From Acidimicrobiaceae bacterium (GTDB taxonomy: Bacteria > Actinomycetota > Acidimicrobiia > Acidimicrobiales > Ilumatobacteraceae), in NCBI GenBank assembly GCA_003154135.1, contig PMCN01000152.1, positions 797 through 17,319 of the forward strand: a DNA stretch of 16,523 nt, written 5' to 3'. A program made the translations under genes and the position numbers. Below are positions 1 to 8,341 of the stretch, in pieces; the first letter of the stretch is position 1; every line of letters starts with the position of its first letter. Under the pieces are notes generated by a model. That model did not search any database. It saw only the letters and a program-made list of their open reading frames with translations, and was not told the origin of the DNA.

Positions 1-150
1 CCGGCTCGGGCTCGACCTCTGCGACGACTTCCGGCTCGGGCTCGATCTCTGCGACCGGCTCGGGCTCGATCTCTGCGACGACTTCCGGCTCGGGCTCGAT
101 CTCCGGCTCGATCTCGGCGACCGGTTCAGGCTCCGGTTCGGGCTCGGCGA
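1..150 (-). repeat. Degenerate tandem repeat coding for acidic Glu-Pro tail
   Basis: Units beginning ccggctcgggctcga recur at 1, 31, 55 and 85, with shortened or diverged units at 103 and 121. Unit lengths alternate between 30, 24 and 18 bases, all multiples of three, so the reading frame of the leftward gene is kept. The encoded units are of the form VAEIEPEPE, with or without an extra EVVA. The repeat continues off the left edge, so total length is unknown. It is probably a site of length variation by slippage or recombination. Confidence 0.85.
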
Positions 151-691
151 GCGGCTCAGCGGTGTGGGCCTTTGCCACGGCCGGTGCGTCGGCGACAGCG
201 GCATCGTCGGGCAGCAGGTGACGGCCCTCGACCACGCGGGTGATGACCTCCACGCGGTTGCGCAACCAACGATCGATGCCGCTCGGATGCCGCTTGTACA
301 TGGCCATGCGGTAGTCGGCCACCATCTCGTCGGCCACCGAGGTGAGCACGTCGTCGGTCATCAGCTCCACGCAGAGCTCGACCGAGTCGCGCTCGATGGT
401 GGAGTCGCGATCGAACATGCGGCCGAGGTGCTCGACGCCGCTGACGATGAGGGTGCCGCGCTGCATCTGCTCGCGGGTGATCACGCCCTCGACCAGCAAC
501 CGCACGGCGAGGCTGCCGTCGGTGCTGCGCTCGGCGAAGTAGACCTGACCGTCGCGGAAGTAGACGTGCGTGGGCGGTGTCGTCTCCAGCGTGAGCACCC
601 CGGTGAGGTACTGACGGCGCGCCGCGTCGACCACCTGCCAAGCCTGCCGCGGCTTCACGACGATCGGATCTTCGAACAAGTCGACTTCCAT
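1..691 (-). CDS. DUF4388-like (PatA N-terminal-like) protein with Glu-Pro tail, 3' end outside window
   Basis: This gene reads leftwards from an ATG at 691 and is still open at base 1, giving about 230 residues. Residues 1-140 look like a DUF4388 domain: a stretch around residues 25-60 contains GVLTLE, then VYFRDGQVYFAE, followed by helical segments with RLLVEGVITREQ. Such domains occur in bacterial signalling and gliding-type regulators, but their biochemical role is poorly known. From about residue 175 the protein becomes a low-complexity tail of Glu, Pro, Val, Ala and Ile (EIEPEPE-type units), which suggests an extended, acidic linker to a further domain outside the window. There is no signal peptide or membrane segment, so it is probably cytoplasmic. 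No clear Shine-Dalgarno site or close TAnnnT box precedes the ATG, so the start is less certain than others here. It is divergent from the tRNA gene. The reading frame is well supported; the domain name is a recognition by eye. Confidence 0.65.
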   Translation of the reverse strand, partial: MEVDLFEDPIVVKPRQAWQVVDAARRQYLTGVLTLETTPPTHVYFRDGQVYFAERSTDGSLAVRLLVEGVITREQMQRGTLIVSGVEHLGRMFDRDSTIERDSVELCVELMTDDVLTSVADEMVADYRMAMYKRHPSGIDRWLRNRVEVITRVVEGRHLLPDDAAVADAPAVAKAHTAEPLAEPEPEPEPVAEIEPEIEPEPEVVAEIEPEPVAEIEPEPEVVAEVEPEP

Positions 692-773
692 GCTGAGTGT
701 CTCGGCAGATCCTGACCAAGTCTTGAGGTTTTCCCGACGAGGAACGTGGGGTGTCGTGCTGTCCCGCAGCCGC

Positions 774-779
774 TAACCT
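774..779 (+). promoter_or_regulatory. Putative -10 box of tRNA-Ser (TAACCT)
   Basis: TAACCT lies 8 bases before the 5' end of the tRNA. It matches the TAnnnT boxes seen ahead of protein genes elsewhere in this window (for example 9395 and 11031). If used, transcription would begin very near the mature 5' end, leaving almost no leader for RNase P. No convincing -35 hexamer is visible at the usual spacing. Confidence 0.5.
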
Positions 780-787
780 GCCGCCCC

Positions 788-875
788 GGAAGGGTGCCCG
801 AGCGGCCAAAGGGACACGCCTCGAAAGCGTGCGAGGTGAAAGCCTCCGTGGGTTCAAATCCCACCCCTTCCGCCA
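788..875 (+). tRNA. tRNA-Ser, anticodon CGA
   Basis: The acceptor stem GGAAGGG (788-794) pairs with CCCTTCC (865-871), followed by discriminator G at 872 and an encoded CCA at 873-875. The anticodon stem CACGC/GCGTG (815-819 with 827-831) encloses a 7-base loop with anticodon CGA at 822-824, which reads the serine codon UCG. A long variable arm follows the anticodon stem, as expected for class II tRNA-Ser, and the T loop GGTTCAAATCC is normal. UCG is a frequent serine codon in the surrounding genes. A strong hairpin follows at 903-930. Confidence 0.96.
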
Positions 876-902
876 GCCTGTGGCGCATCAGCGCAGTCGG
901 AG

Positions 903-930
903 CGGACCGTGCCCCACCGGGTGCGGTCCG
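903..930 (+). terminator. Strong hairpin after tRNA-Ser, probable terminator without U tract
   Basis: CGGACCG (903-909) pairs with CGGTCCG (924-930), and the pairing continues inward through two G-T pairs and three G-C pairs to a 4-base loop at 915-918, giving about 12 base pairs. The sequence after it (ttgcgcgtg) has no T run. It sits 28 bases past the tRNA and ahead of the signal-peptide gene, which suits a transcription barrier of the U-less type often described in actinobacteria. It could instead be an RNA-processing structure. Confidence 0.55.
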
Positions 931-1025
931 TTGCGCGTGCTGGACGGTGCTCACCTCCTGATTCTCGCGCACTCACCGAGCGTGAGAGTCCTCAAGGTGC
1001 CGCGGGTGGCCGCCGATCCATTGAT

Positions 1026-3221
1026 GTGCGGCTGCTGCGTCGTTGTCTCGTCGCGTTCGCCCTGTTGGCGGGTGCGGTGCTGGTGGTGCAGCCGGCCGCG
1101 CCCACGTCGCACGCGGCTGCGTGCAGCGCCGGCAACCTCTCGGCCGCGCAGCTGACCGCCGTGTTCGCCAACCCGGGCGTCGGTGGCGGTGCGGGCTACG
1201 CGGGCGGTGACTACCAGCACGTCTACCCGCTGCCGGACGGGCGCAACCTGTGGCTGTTCCAGGACGTGTTCTTCAGCGCCGACAACGACCTGCGCGACAG
1301 CCTCACCGCAGCGGCGCACAACGCCGGTCTCGTGCAGAACGGCAACTGCTGGTCGATCGTCGGTGGGCCACAGATGCACAACTTCATCGGGTCGGCGCAG
1401 ACCACGCCGCTGGTGCACTGGTTCTGGCCGCTCGACGGCGCGATGGGCGCGGACGGCACGTTGTGGATCTTCATGGCCGAGATGTACAACCCGAACAAGA
1501 ACGGGGCGACGTGGGGCGCGGCACCCATCGGCACGTGGGTGGCCCGCGTCGACCCCTCGACGCTGGCGGTCCTGTCGTTCACGAAGGCGCCCGATTCGGG
1601 TGGGCGCCTGTACGGGTGGTCGGTGACCGACGACAGCGGATACTCCTATCTCTACGGCCACTGCTACCGGCAGTACACGCACGTTGCGTCCAGCGTGGCG
1701 CAGTTCGACTCGACCTGCATGCCGTCGACCTACCTGGCGCGGGTGCCGAAGGGGCACTTCGAGGCCAAGCCCGAGTACTGGACCGGCAGCGCCGGTTGGT
1801 CGGCGGATCCGGCGGCGGCGCGGCCGCTGATGACGCGCGGCTACGCGAACCCGATGGACGTGCAGCGGTTCGGTGACGTGTACGTGAACGTCACCAAGAT
1901 CGACGACTGGTGGGGCGCCTACGTCTACGTCGACAAGGCACCCAACCCCTGGGGCCCGTGGGAGACCGACCAGATCGTCTCGGTCGTCAACGACCGGCGC
2001 TGCTCGCAGTGCGGCAACTACCACGCGCAGCTGCTGCCGTACCTCGACGCCAACGGCAAGATGGTGCTGTCGCTCTCCAACGGCGGGCCGTTCAACCTCT
2101 GGCAGGCCAACGCGTACCTGTATCGGCCGTCGTTCATGACGCTGCCGCTCCCCAACTACCGGGTCGACGCCGCGGCGAGCGGACTGGGCGTGGTGGCGCG
2201 CTCGCCGCTGCGGGCGATGGACACGCGGAAGGTGAACCGGCGCGTGAAGGGCGGCACGTTCCTGGTGGTTCCGCTCGCCGGAGTGGTCGCGCCCGGCGCG
2301 GTCGGTGTGGTGGCCAACCTCACTGCTGTGAGCCCGTCGGCCGTGGGCTACCTCACCGCGTGGTCGTGCGGGGCGCGTTTGCCGACGACGTCGGTGCTCA
2401 ACTACCGCGCCGGCGCCACCACGGCCAACGCCGTGCACGTGCGCCTCGACGGCGCGCAGCAGCTCTGCGTGTTCTCCTGGGCCGATGCCGACGTGCTCGT
2501 CGACGTGAGCGGCTCGTACGTGCCCGTCGGGGGCGCCGGCCTGCACCCGACCCCGGTGACGCGCGTTGCAACCACGATCGGTGGCACGCAGTTGGCCGCA
2601 GGCGCGACGCTCACCGTGCCCGTCGGTGGCACGGCAGGGGTGCCGTCGAGCGGTGTCGACCTCGCGACGCTGACGGTCACTGCCTCGTCGGTCTCGGCGA
2701 AGGGGTTCCTGACGGTGTGGCCCTGCGGTGAGGCGCTGCCCACCGTCTCGTCGCTCAACATGGAGGCCGGCGACACCGTTGCGAACTCCGTCACGGTTCC
2801 ACTGGCCTCGAACGGCACGGTGTGCGTGTACTCGTCGGTGGCCACTCACGTCACCGTCGACGTCGTCGCGTGGTGGAACGGCTCGGGGCTGCGTGCACGG
2901 ATCGACCTCGCCCTGCGACCCCTCGACACCCGGTCGAGCCCACGACCGACGGCCGGTTCGGTGACCGTCGTGCCGCTGTCGGCCGTCACTCCTGTCGGCA
3001 CCACGGCCGTCATCGGCAACCTCACCGCCGTGGGACCCTCCGCCGCCGGCTCGCTGAGCGTGACCGACTGCACGGCAACCCCCGACGACCCGACGCTGCA
3101 GTACGCGGCGTTCGAGAGCCGCGCCGGACTGGGGCTCGTGCCGCTCTCGGCCGACCGCACCCTGTGCCTCCGTACCACGGCGGCGGCGAACCTGCTGGTC
3201 GACCTGATGGTGACGTTCTGA
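1026..3221 (+). CDS. Secreted DUF4185/beta-propeller-like protein with three C-terminal acidimicrobial-type repeats
   Basis: The GTG at 1026 gives 731 residues beginning with a Sec signal peptide: MRLLRR, a hydrophobic core LVAFALLAGAVLVV, and a likely cut after PTSHAAA near residue 30. Residues about 30-380 are rich in Trp, Tyr and Asp and resemble DUF4185 or five-bladed propeller glycosidase-like proteins (LWLFQDVFF, LWIFMAEMYN, GWSVTDDSGYSYLYG, YANPMDVQRFGDVYV). No catalytic residues can be named safely. The C-terminal half has three repeats of about 110 residues (near 385-500, 505-620 and 622-731) of the pattern LDTR, VPL, NLTAV, CG, LN, VANSV, LCV, VDV. Each repeat keeps two Cys, one after the second strand and one near its end, suggesting one disulfide per repeat. 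The product is probably an extracellular protein binding or acting on carbohydrate or the cell surface. An in-frame start at 909 lies inside the tRNA terminator hairpin and would bury the signal peptide, so 1026 is preferred. No clear promoter box was found at the leaderless spacing. Confidence 0.75.
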   Translation: MRLLRRCLVAFALLAGAVLVVQPAAPTSHAAACSAGNLSAAQLTAVFANPGVGGGAGYAGGDYQHVYPLPDGRNLWLFQDVFFSADNDLRDSLTAAAHNAGLVQNGNCWSIVGGPQMHNFIGSAQTTPLVHWFWPLDGAMGADGTLWIFMAEMYNPNKNGATWGAAPIGTWVARVDPSTLAVLSFTKAPDSGGRLYGWSVTDDSGYSYLYGHCYRQYTHVASSVAQFDSTCMPSTYLARVPKGHFEAKPEYWTGSAGWSADPAAARPLMTRGYANPMDVQRFGDVYVNVTKIDDWWGAYVYVDKAPNPWGPWETDQIVSVVNDRRCSQCGNYHAQLLPYLDANGKMVLSLSNGGPFNLWQANAYLYRPSFMTLPLPNYRVDAAASGLGVVARSPLRAMDTRKVNRRVKGGTFLVVPLAGVVAPGAVGVVANLTAVSPSAVGYLTAWSCGARLPTTSVLNYRAGATTANAVHVRLDGAQQLCVFSWADADVLVDVSGSYVPVGGAGLHPTPVTRVATTIGGTQLAAGATLTVPVGGTAGVPSSGVDLATLTVTASSVSAKGFLTVWPCGEALPTVSSLNMEAGDTVANSVTVPLASNGTVCVYSSVATHVTVDVVAWWNGSGLRARIDLALRPLDTRSSPRPTAGSVTVVPLSAVTPVGTTAVIGNLTAVGPSAAGSLSVTDCTATPDDPTLQYAAFESRAGLGLVPLSADRTLCLRTTAAANLLVDLMVTF

Positions 3222-3243
3222 CGCCGAATGGTGCCGCGGCCGG

Positions 3244-4722
3244 TCAGCCGCACGTCGTGCCCGCGGCGGGCACGTGGCCGACGGGGTCGACGAGGTACTG
3301 GTCGACCACGTCGTAGGTGCACTGGTTGGCGCCGTACCCGGTGTGCTGCTCGGCGTTGACCACCACGAGGTGGCCGTCCTCGAGCGTGCTCGCCATGGTG
3401 CGAGTGCCCGCGATCGGCGTGGCGGGGTCACCCGTCGTGCCCATCACCAGGATGGGCCCGGCGCCCTTGCCGGTGATGACGACCCGCGGATCGATCGCCG
3501 GCGGGAAGAACGTGCACAGGTAGCCACCCGTGGTCCCGGGGGAGAACCGGGGCGCCACCTTGCGGAACTGCGCTGCGGTGGCGTCGTCCTCGGCGACGGT
3601 GGGGCGAGCTGCATCGTCGGCACAGCTGATCACCTGGAACGCCTCGAGCGAGTTGTCCCAGGTGCCGTCGGGCTGGCGTTGGAAGTAGGCGTCGTACAGC
3701 GCGAGGAGCCCGGCGCCCTTGCCCTGCTGGGCATCTGCCAGGGCGGTGGCCAGCTGCTTCCAGTCGGTCGACGAGTACATCGCCTGGCCCACCGCATCGA
3801 GCGCGATGCCGCGACTGATGTCGGGGCGGCCGCTCACGCTGGGAATGGGATGGTCGTCGAGTTGCAGCATCAGCGCATCGAAGGCCGTGTCGGCGTGCCC
3901 GCCGTTGTGGAACGCACACTTCGGGTCGCCGCTGCACTGGGCCAGGAACGCATCGACGGAGTGCTCGAAGCCGGCGGATTGCTGGAGATCGGTCTGCAGC
4001 AGGTCGGCGGTGGGGTCGACCGCGCCGTCGAGCACCGCCGCGCGCACCGTCGACGGGAACAGGGTGGCCCACGTCGCGCCGAGCTCGCTGCCGTAGCTGA
4101 AGCCGAAGTAGCTGATCTTCGCCTCGCCCAGCGCCTCACGGATGGCGTTCATGTCGCGCGCAGAGTTGTTGGTGCCCACGTACATCTCGGTGGTGGCGTT
4201 CTGCTTCGTGCAGTCGTCGGCGAACTCCTTCGCCAGGTCGACCAGCTGCTGGTGCTCGGCCGGCGTGTCGGGCGTGATGTCGCCGGTGCCGTAGAAGCGG
4301 TCGTAGTCGCTGATGCAGTCGATGGCAGGTGTGCTGAGGCCCGTGCCCCGTGGGTCCCAGCCGACGATGTCGAACTGGTCGAGCAGGGTGGTGCTGTACA
4401 CCTGCGACGCGTTGATGGCGAAGTCGGTGCCGCCGAACCCCGGGCCGCCGGGGTTCACCAGCAGGCTGCCGATACGCTTCCCCTTCTTGGCGAGGTGGCG
4501 GGCGACGTAGAGGTCGAAGGTGCCCTTCGACGGGTTGGTGTAGTCGATGGGCACGGTGAGATGACCGACCTGCACCAGCCCGTCGGAGCCGAACGGCAAC
4601 CAGTGGAAGGGACTCGAATCGGGGGTCACTGCAACGCCCGAGGGCCGGCACGCGACGGTGAGGCTCGTGAACGCGGCCGCGGTGACGAGGCAGGCGACTG
4701 CGACGAATGACCGGCGGCGCAT
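3244..4722 (-). CDS. Exported tripeptidyl-aminopeptidase-like alpha/beta hydrolase (copy A)
   Basis: This 492-residue protein has the features of the TAP/SlpD-type serine peptidases (MEROPS S33-like): the oxyanion segment NPGGPG at 90-95, the nucleophile elbow GFSYG with Ser209, the acid Asp432 in GTTGDPATP, and the catalytic His460 in EQHTGYG. It probably removes N-terminal tri- or dipeptides from peptides outside the membrane. The N-terminus MRRRSFVAVACLVTAAAF is a signal peptide. A cysteine at 25 in LTVAC could be a lipobox, but Thr at -3 is unusual, so lipidation is less certain than in copy B. The ATG at 4722 is supported by a TAGCCT box 7 bases upstream (leaderless). It is the downstream member of a tandem pair with the paralogue at 4761-6368, 38 bases away, and is convergent with the secreted-protein gene, 22 bases apart. 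Confidence 0.9.
   Translation of the reverse strand: MRRRSFVAVACLVTAAAFTSLTVACRPSGVAVTPDSSPFHWLPFGSDGLVQVGHLTVPIDYTNPSKGTFDLYVARHLAKKGKRIGSLLVNPGGPGFGGTDFAINASQVYSTTLLDQFDIVGWDPRGTGLSTPAIDCISDYDRFYGTGDITPDTPAEHQQLVDLAKEFADDCTKQNATTEMYVGTNNSARDMNAIREALGEAKISYFGFSYGSELGATWATLFPSTVRAAVLDGAVDPTADLLQTDLQQSAGFEHSVDAFLAQCSGDPKCAFHNGGHADTAFDALMLQLDDHPIPSVSGRPDISRGIALDAVGQAMYSSTDWKQLATALADAQQGKGAGLLALYDAYFQRQPDGTWDNSLEAFQVISCADDAARPTVAEDDATAAQFRKVAPRFSPGTTGGYLCTFFPPAIDPRVVITGKGAGPILVMGTTGDPATPIAGTRTMASTLEDGHLVVVNAEQHTGYGANQCTYDVVDQYLVDPVGHVPAAGTTCG
3257..3273. repeat. 17-bp perfect palindrome between and in convergent gene ends
   Basis: GTGCCCGC (3257-3264), a central G, and GCGGGCAC (3266-3273) form a perfect palindrome. 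It lies inside the last codons of the leftward peptidase gene and 36 bases after the stop of the rightward secreted-protein gene. It could fold in the rightward transcript as a terminator with a forced larger loop. No T run follows. It may also be chance in GC-rich coding sequence (it encodes Pro-Ala-Ala-Gly). Confidence 0.35.
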
Positions 4723-4729
4723 GGCGGGC

Positions 4730-4735
4730 AGGCTA
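4730..4735 (-). promoter_or_regulatory. Putative leaderless -10 box of peptidase A (TAGCCT)
   Basis: On the minus strand TAGCCT ends 7 bases before the ATG at 4722, which would place transcription start on the first base of the start codon. It lies in the 38-base gap behind peptidase B, so copy A may have its own promoter as well as read-through from copy B. Confidence 0.5.
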
Positions 4736-4760
4736 AGGCAGGGGGAGGTGCTTCGGGCCG

Positions 4761-6368
4761 TCAGGCCGTGCAGTCGGTCTCCGCGGGAAGGGTGGCCGAC
4801 GGGTCGACCAGGTAGTTGTCGACCGTGCTGTCGACGCACTTGTTGACGCCGTACCCGGTGTGCTGGTCGGCCTTGACGACCACGAGGTGACCGTCCTCCA
4901 GGGCCGTTGCCATCTTGCGGGTGCCGCTGAGGGGCGTAGCCGGGTCGCCGGTGGTGCCGACGACGACGATCGGTCCCGCGCCCTTGCCGGTGATGGTGAA
5001 CGGCGCCTCTGACGGAACCGGCCAGACCGAGCAGAAGGTGAGCTCGGCCATCCACGAGCGGCCCAGGCGAGGAGCCGCAGCCGCGAACTGCTGCTCGTGG
5101 GTGTAGAGATCGGCCGGACCGGTGCTGCCCCGGTCGTCGAGGCAGTTGATGGCGAAGTACGCCTCGTTGGCGTCGTCCCATGTGCCGTTGAAGTAGCCGA
5201 AGTACTGGTCGTACAAGTCGAGGACGCCCTTGCCGTCGCCGTGCTGCAGGTCGGTGAGCGCCTGGTCGAGCTGCGGCCAGGACGACTGTTCGTACATCGC
5301 CTCGGCCACGGCGGTGTCGAGCACACCCTGGGTGACCGGAGTGCGTCCGGCTTCGACGGTGACGGGCGCGGCGTCGATCGCCGCGGCGAGCTTGTCGAAC
5401 GCGGCTCCCGCGTCGCCGCCGTTGTGGAACGCGCACGAGGTGTCGGCGCTGCACTGCGTGAGGAACGTGTCGAACGTCGTCTCGAACCCGGCCGCCTGCT
5501 GGATGCTCTCCTGCAGGTACCCGACGGTGGGGTCGACCGCGCCGTCGAGCACGGCGGCGCGCACGGTGGAGGGGAACATCGTGGCCCACGTGGCCCCCAG
5601 TTCGCTGCCATAGCTGAACCCGAAGTAGCTGATCTCCTTCTCGCCGAGCGCCGCGCGGATGGCGTTCATGTCGCGGGCCGAGTTCTCAGTGCTGAGGAAG
5701 GGCAGGATCTCGCCGCTGCGGGTCTCGCAGGCCTGGCCGAACTTGGTGCCGGCGTCGATGAGCGCCTGCCGCTCGGCGGGCGTGTCGGGCGACGAGTCGA
5801 GACCGAAGTAGGGGTCGTAGTCGTCGATGCAGTCGACCGCAGGCTCGCTGTTGCCGGTGCCGCGCGGGTCCCAGCCGATGATGTCGAAGCGGTCGAGCAG
5901 GTCTTGCCCGTAGATGGTGTCGGCGCCCTCGGCGAGGCTGCTGCCGCCGTAGCCGGGGCCGCCGGGGTTGACGAGCAACGAACCGATGCGCGTGGCGGGG
6001 TCCTGTGCCAGGTGGCGCTCGAGGTACAGGGTGATCGTGCGGCCGTTCGGCTTCGAGTAGTCGAGCGGCACCTCGAGATGCCCCTCCTGCACACCGGGTG
6101 ACAGCGTGGTCCATCCGAACGCTTGGTCTCCGCCGGTGGTGTCGGCGGTCGTGTCGGGTGACGTGCCGGGTGACGTGCCGGGTGTCGTGTCGGGTGTCGT
6201 GTCGGCGGGGGGCGCGGTGCCGAAGTCGACCGAGGCCGGCGTGCCCAGCGGCACCCCGTCGATGGTGCCCCGCGTGCCGCGGCCCTGATTGGCGCCTTCG
6301 TCGACCCCGTCACCGCATGCAGCCAGCACGAGTGAGAGCGACAGGGCGACCAGGGCGAGACGACGCAT
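4761..6368 (-). CDS. Lipoprotein tripeptidyl-aminopeptidase-like alpha/beta hydrolase (copy B)
   Basis: This 535-residue protein is a paralogue of the next gene downstream, sharing NPGGPG (residues 134-139), the elbow GFSYGSELG with Ser252, Asp475 in GTTGDPATP and His503 in DQHTGYG. It is a predicted serine peptidase or esterase acting on peptides at the cell surface. The N-terminus has a clear lipoprotein signal, MRRLALVALSLSLVLAAC, with the lipid Cys at 18. Residues about 56-78 are a Thr/Pro/Asp/Gly tetrapeptide-repeat linker between the membrane anchor and the enzyme, which copy A lacks. The ATG at 6368 is chosen because a TACGAT box ends 7 bases upstream. A second in-frame ATG nine bases further upstream is possible and would add Met-Val-Ala. 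The gene is divergent from the ABC exporter with only 45 bases between starts. Confidence 0.92.
   Translation of the reverse strand: MRRLALVALSLSLVLAACGDGVDEGANQGRGTRGTIDGVPLGTPASVDFGTAPPADTTPDTTPGTSPGTSPDTTADTTGGDQAFGWTTLSPGVQEGHLEVPLDYSKPNGRTITLYLERHLAQDPATRIGSLLVNPGGPGYGGSSLAEGADTIYGQDLLDRFDIIGWDPRGTGNSEPAVDCIDDYDPYFGLDSSPDTPAERQALIDAGTKFGQACETRSGEILPFLSTENSARDMNAIRAALGEKEISYFGFSYGSELGATWATMFPSTVRAAVLDGAVDPTVGYLQESIQQAAGFETTFDTFLTQCSADTSCAFHNGGDAGAAFDKLAAAIDAAPVTVEAGRTPVTQGVLDTAVAEAMYEQSSWPQLDQALTDLQHGDGKGVLDLYDQYFGYFNGTWDDANEAYFAINCLDDRGSTGPADLYTHEQQFAAAAPRLGRSWMAELTFCSVWPVPSEAPFTITGKGAGPIVVVGTTGDPATPLSGTRKMATALEDGHLVVVKADQHTGYGVNKCVDSTVDNYLVDPSATLPAETDCTA
6139..6210 (-). repeat. 12-bp tandem repeat coding for Thr/Pro linker
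   Basis: Six 12-base units of the form gtgtcgggtgac run from 6139 to 6210, with variants gtgccgggtgac, gtgccgggtgtc and gtgtcggcggtc. Read on the minus strand they encode tetrapeptides of the form Asp/Gly-Thr-Thr/Ser-Pro or Ala. They build the flexible linker between the lipid-anchored cysteine and the hydrolase domain of peptidase B. The 12-base period keeps frame, so linker length could vary without breaking the gene. Confidence 0.8.
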
Positions 6369-6375
6369 GGCGACC

Positions 6376-6381
6376 ATCGTA
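6376..6381 (-). promoter_or_regulatory. Putative leaderless -10 box of peptidase B (TACGAT)
   Basis: TACGAT on the minus strand ends 7 bases before the ATG at 6368. It faces the opposite-strand box at 6401-6406, so the 45-base gap holds two back-to-back promoters, each giving an mRNA that starts at or near the start codon. Confidence 0.5.
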
Positions 6382-6400
6382 GAAGTGCCGGGGTGCTCCG

Positions 6401-6406
6401 TATCCT
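6401..6406 (+). promoter_or_regulatory. Putative leaderless -10 box of ABC exporter (TATCCT)
   Basis: TATCCT ends 7 bases before the ATG at 6414. It supports that start over an in-frame ATG at 6393, which would lie upstream of the box. There is no Shine-Dalgarno sequence. Confidence 0.5.
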
Positions 6407-6413
6407 CACCGTC

Positions 6414-8276
<1,863 letters not shown>

Positions 8277-8341
8277 CCATGTCCTGAGACAACACACGCC
8301 CGACGGGAAACCTCGTCACACCCCGCGCAGATGATGCGGGA

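Noticed and set aside
1..150. CRISPR-like array at the left edge
   Set aside because: The repeats are contiguous, of unequal length, without unique spacers, and encode a Glu-Pro tail in frame.
972..986. Inverted repeat CTCAC-N5-GTGAG upstream of the secreted-protein gene
   Set aside because: Arms of only 5 bases are expected by chance in this composition; no further support as an operator.
909..1025. Earlier in-frame GTG start for the secreted protein
   Set aside because: It lies in the hairpin after the tRNA, would add 39 unrelated residues before the signal peptide, and would hide the export signal.
951..3431. Long open frame of 826 residues on the minus strand opposite the secreted-protein gene
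   Set aside because: Its translation is Arg/His/Gly-rich without domains, as expected for the antisense of GC-rich coding sequence, while the plus strand has a signal peptide and three clear repeats.
3274..4710. 478-residue open frame on the plus strand opposite peptidase A
   Set aside because: Low-complexity Val/Gly/Arg-rich antisense shadow; the minus strand carries a complete catalytic triad and family motifs.
6369..6377. Alternative ATG at 6377 for peptidase B
   Set aside because: The TACGAT box overlaps it and its spacing fits the ATG at 6368; the extra residues add nothing to the signal peptide. Still possible.
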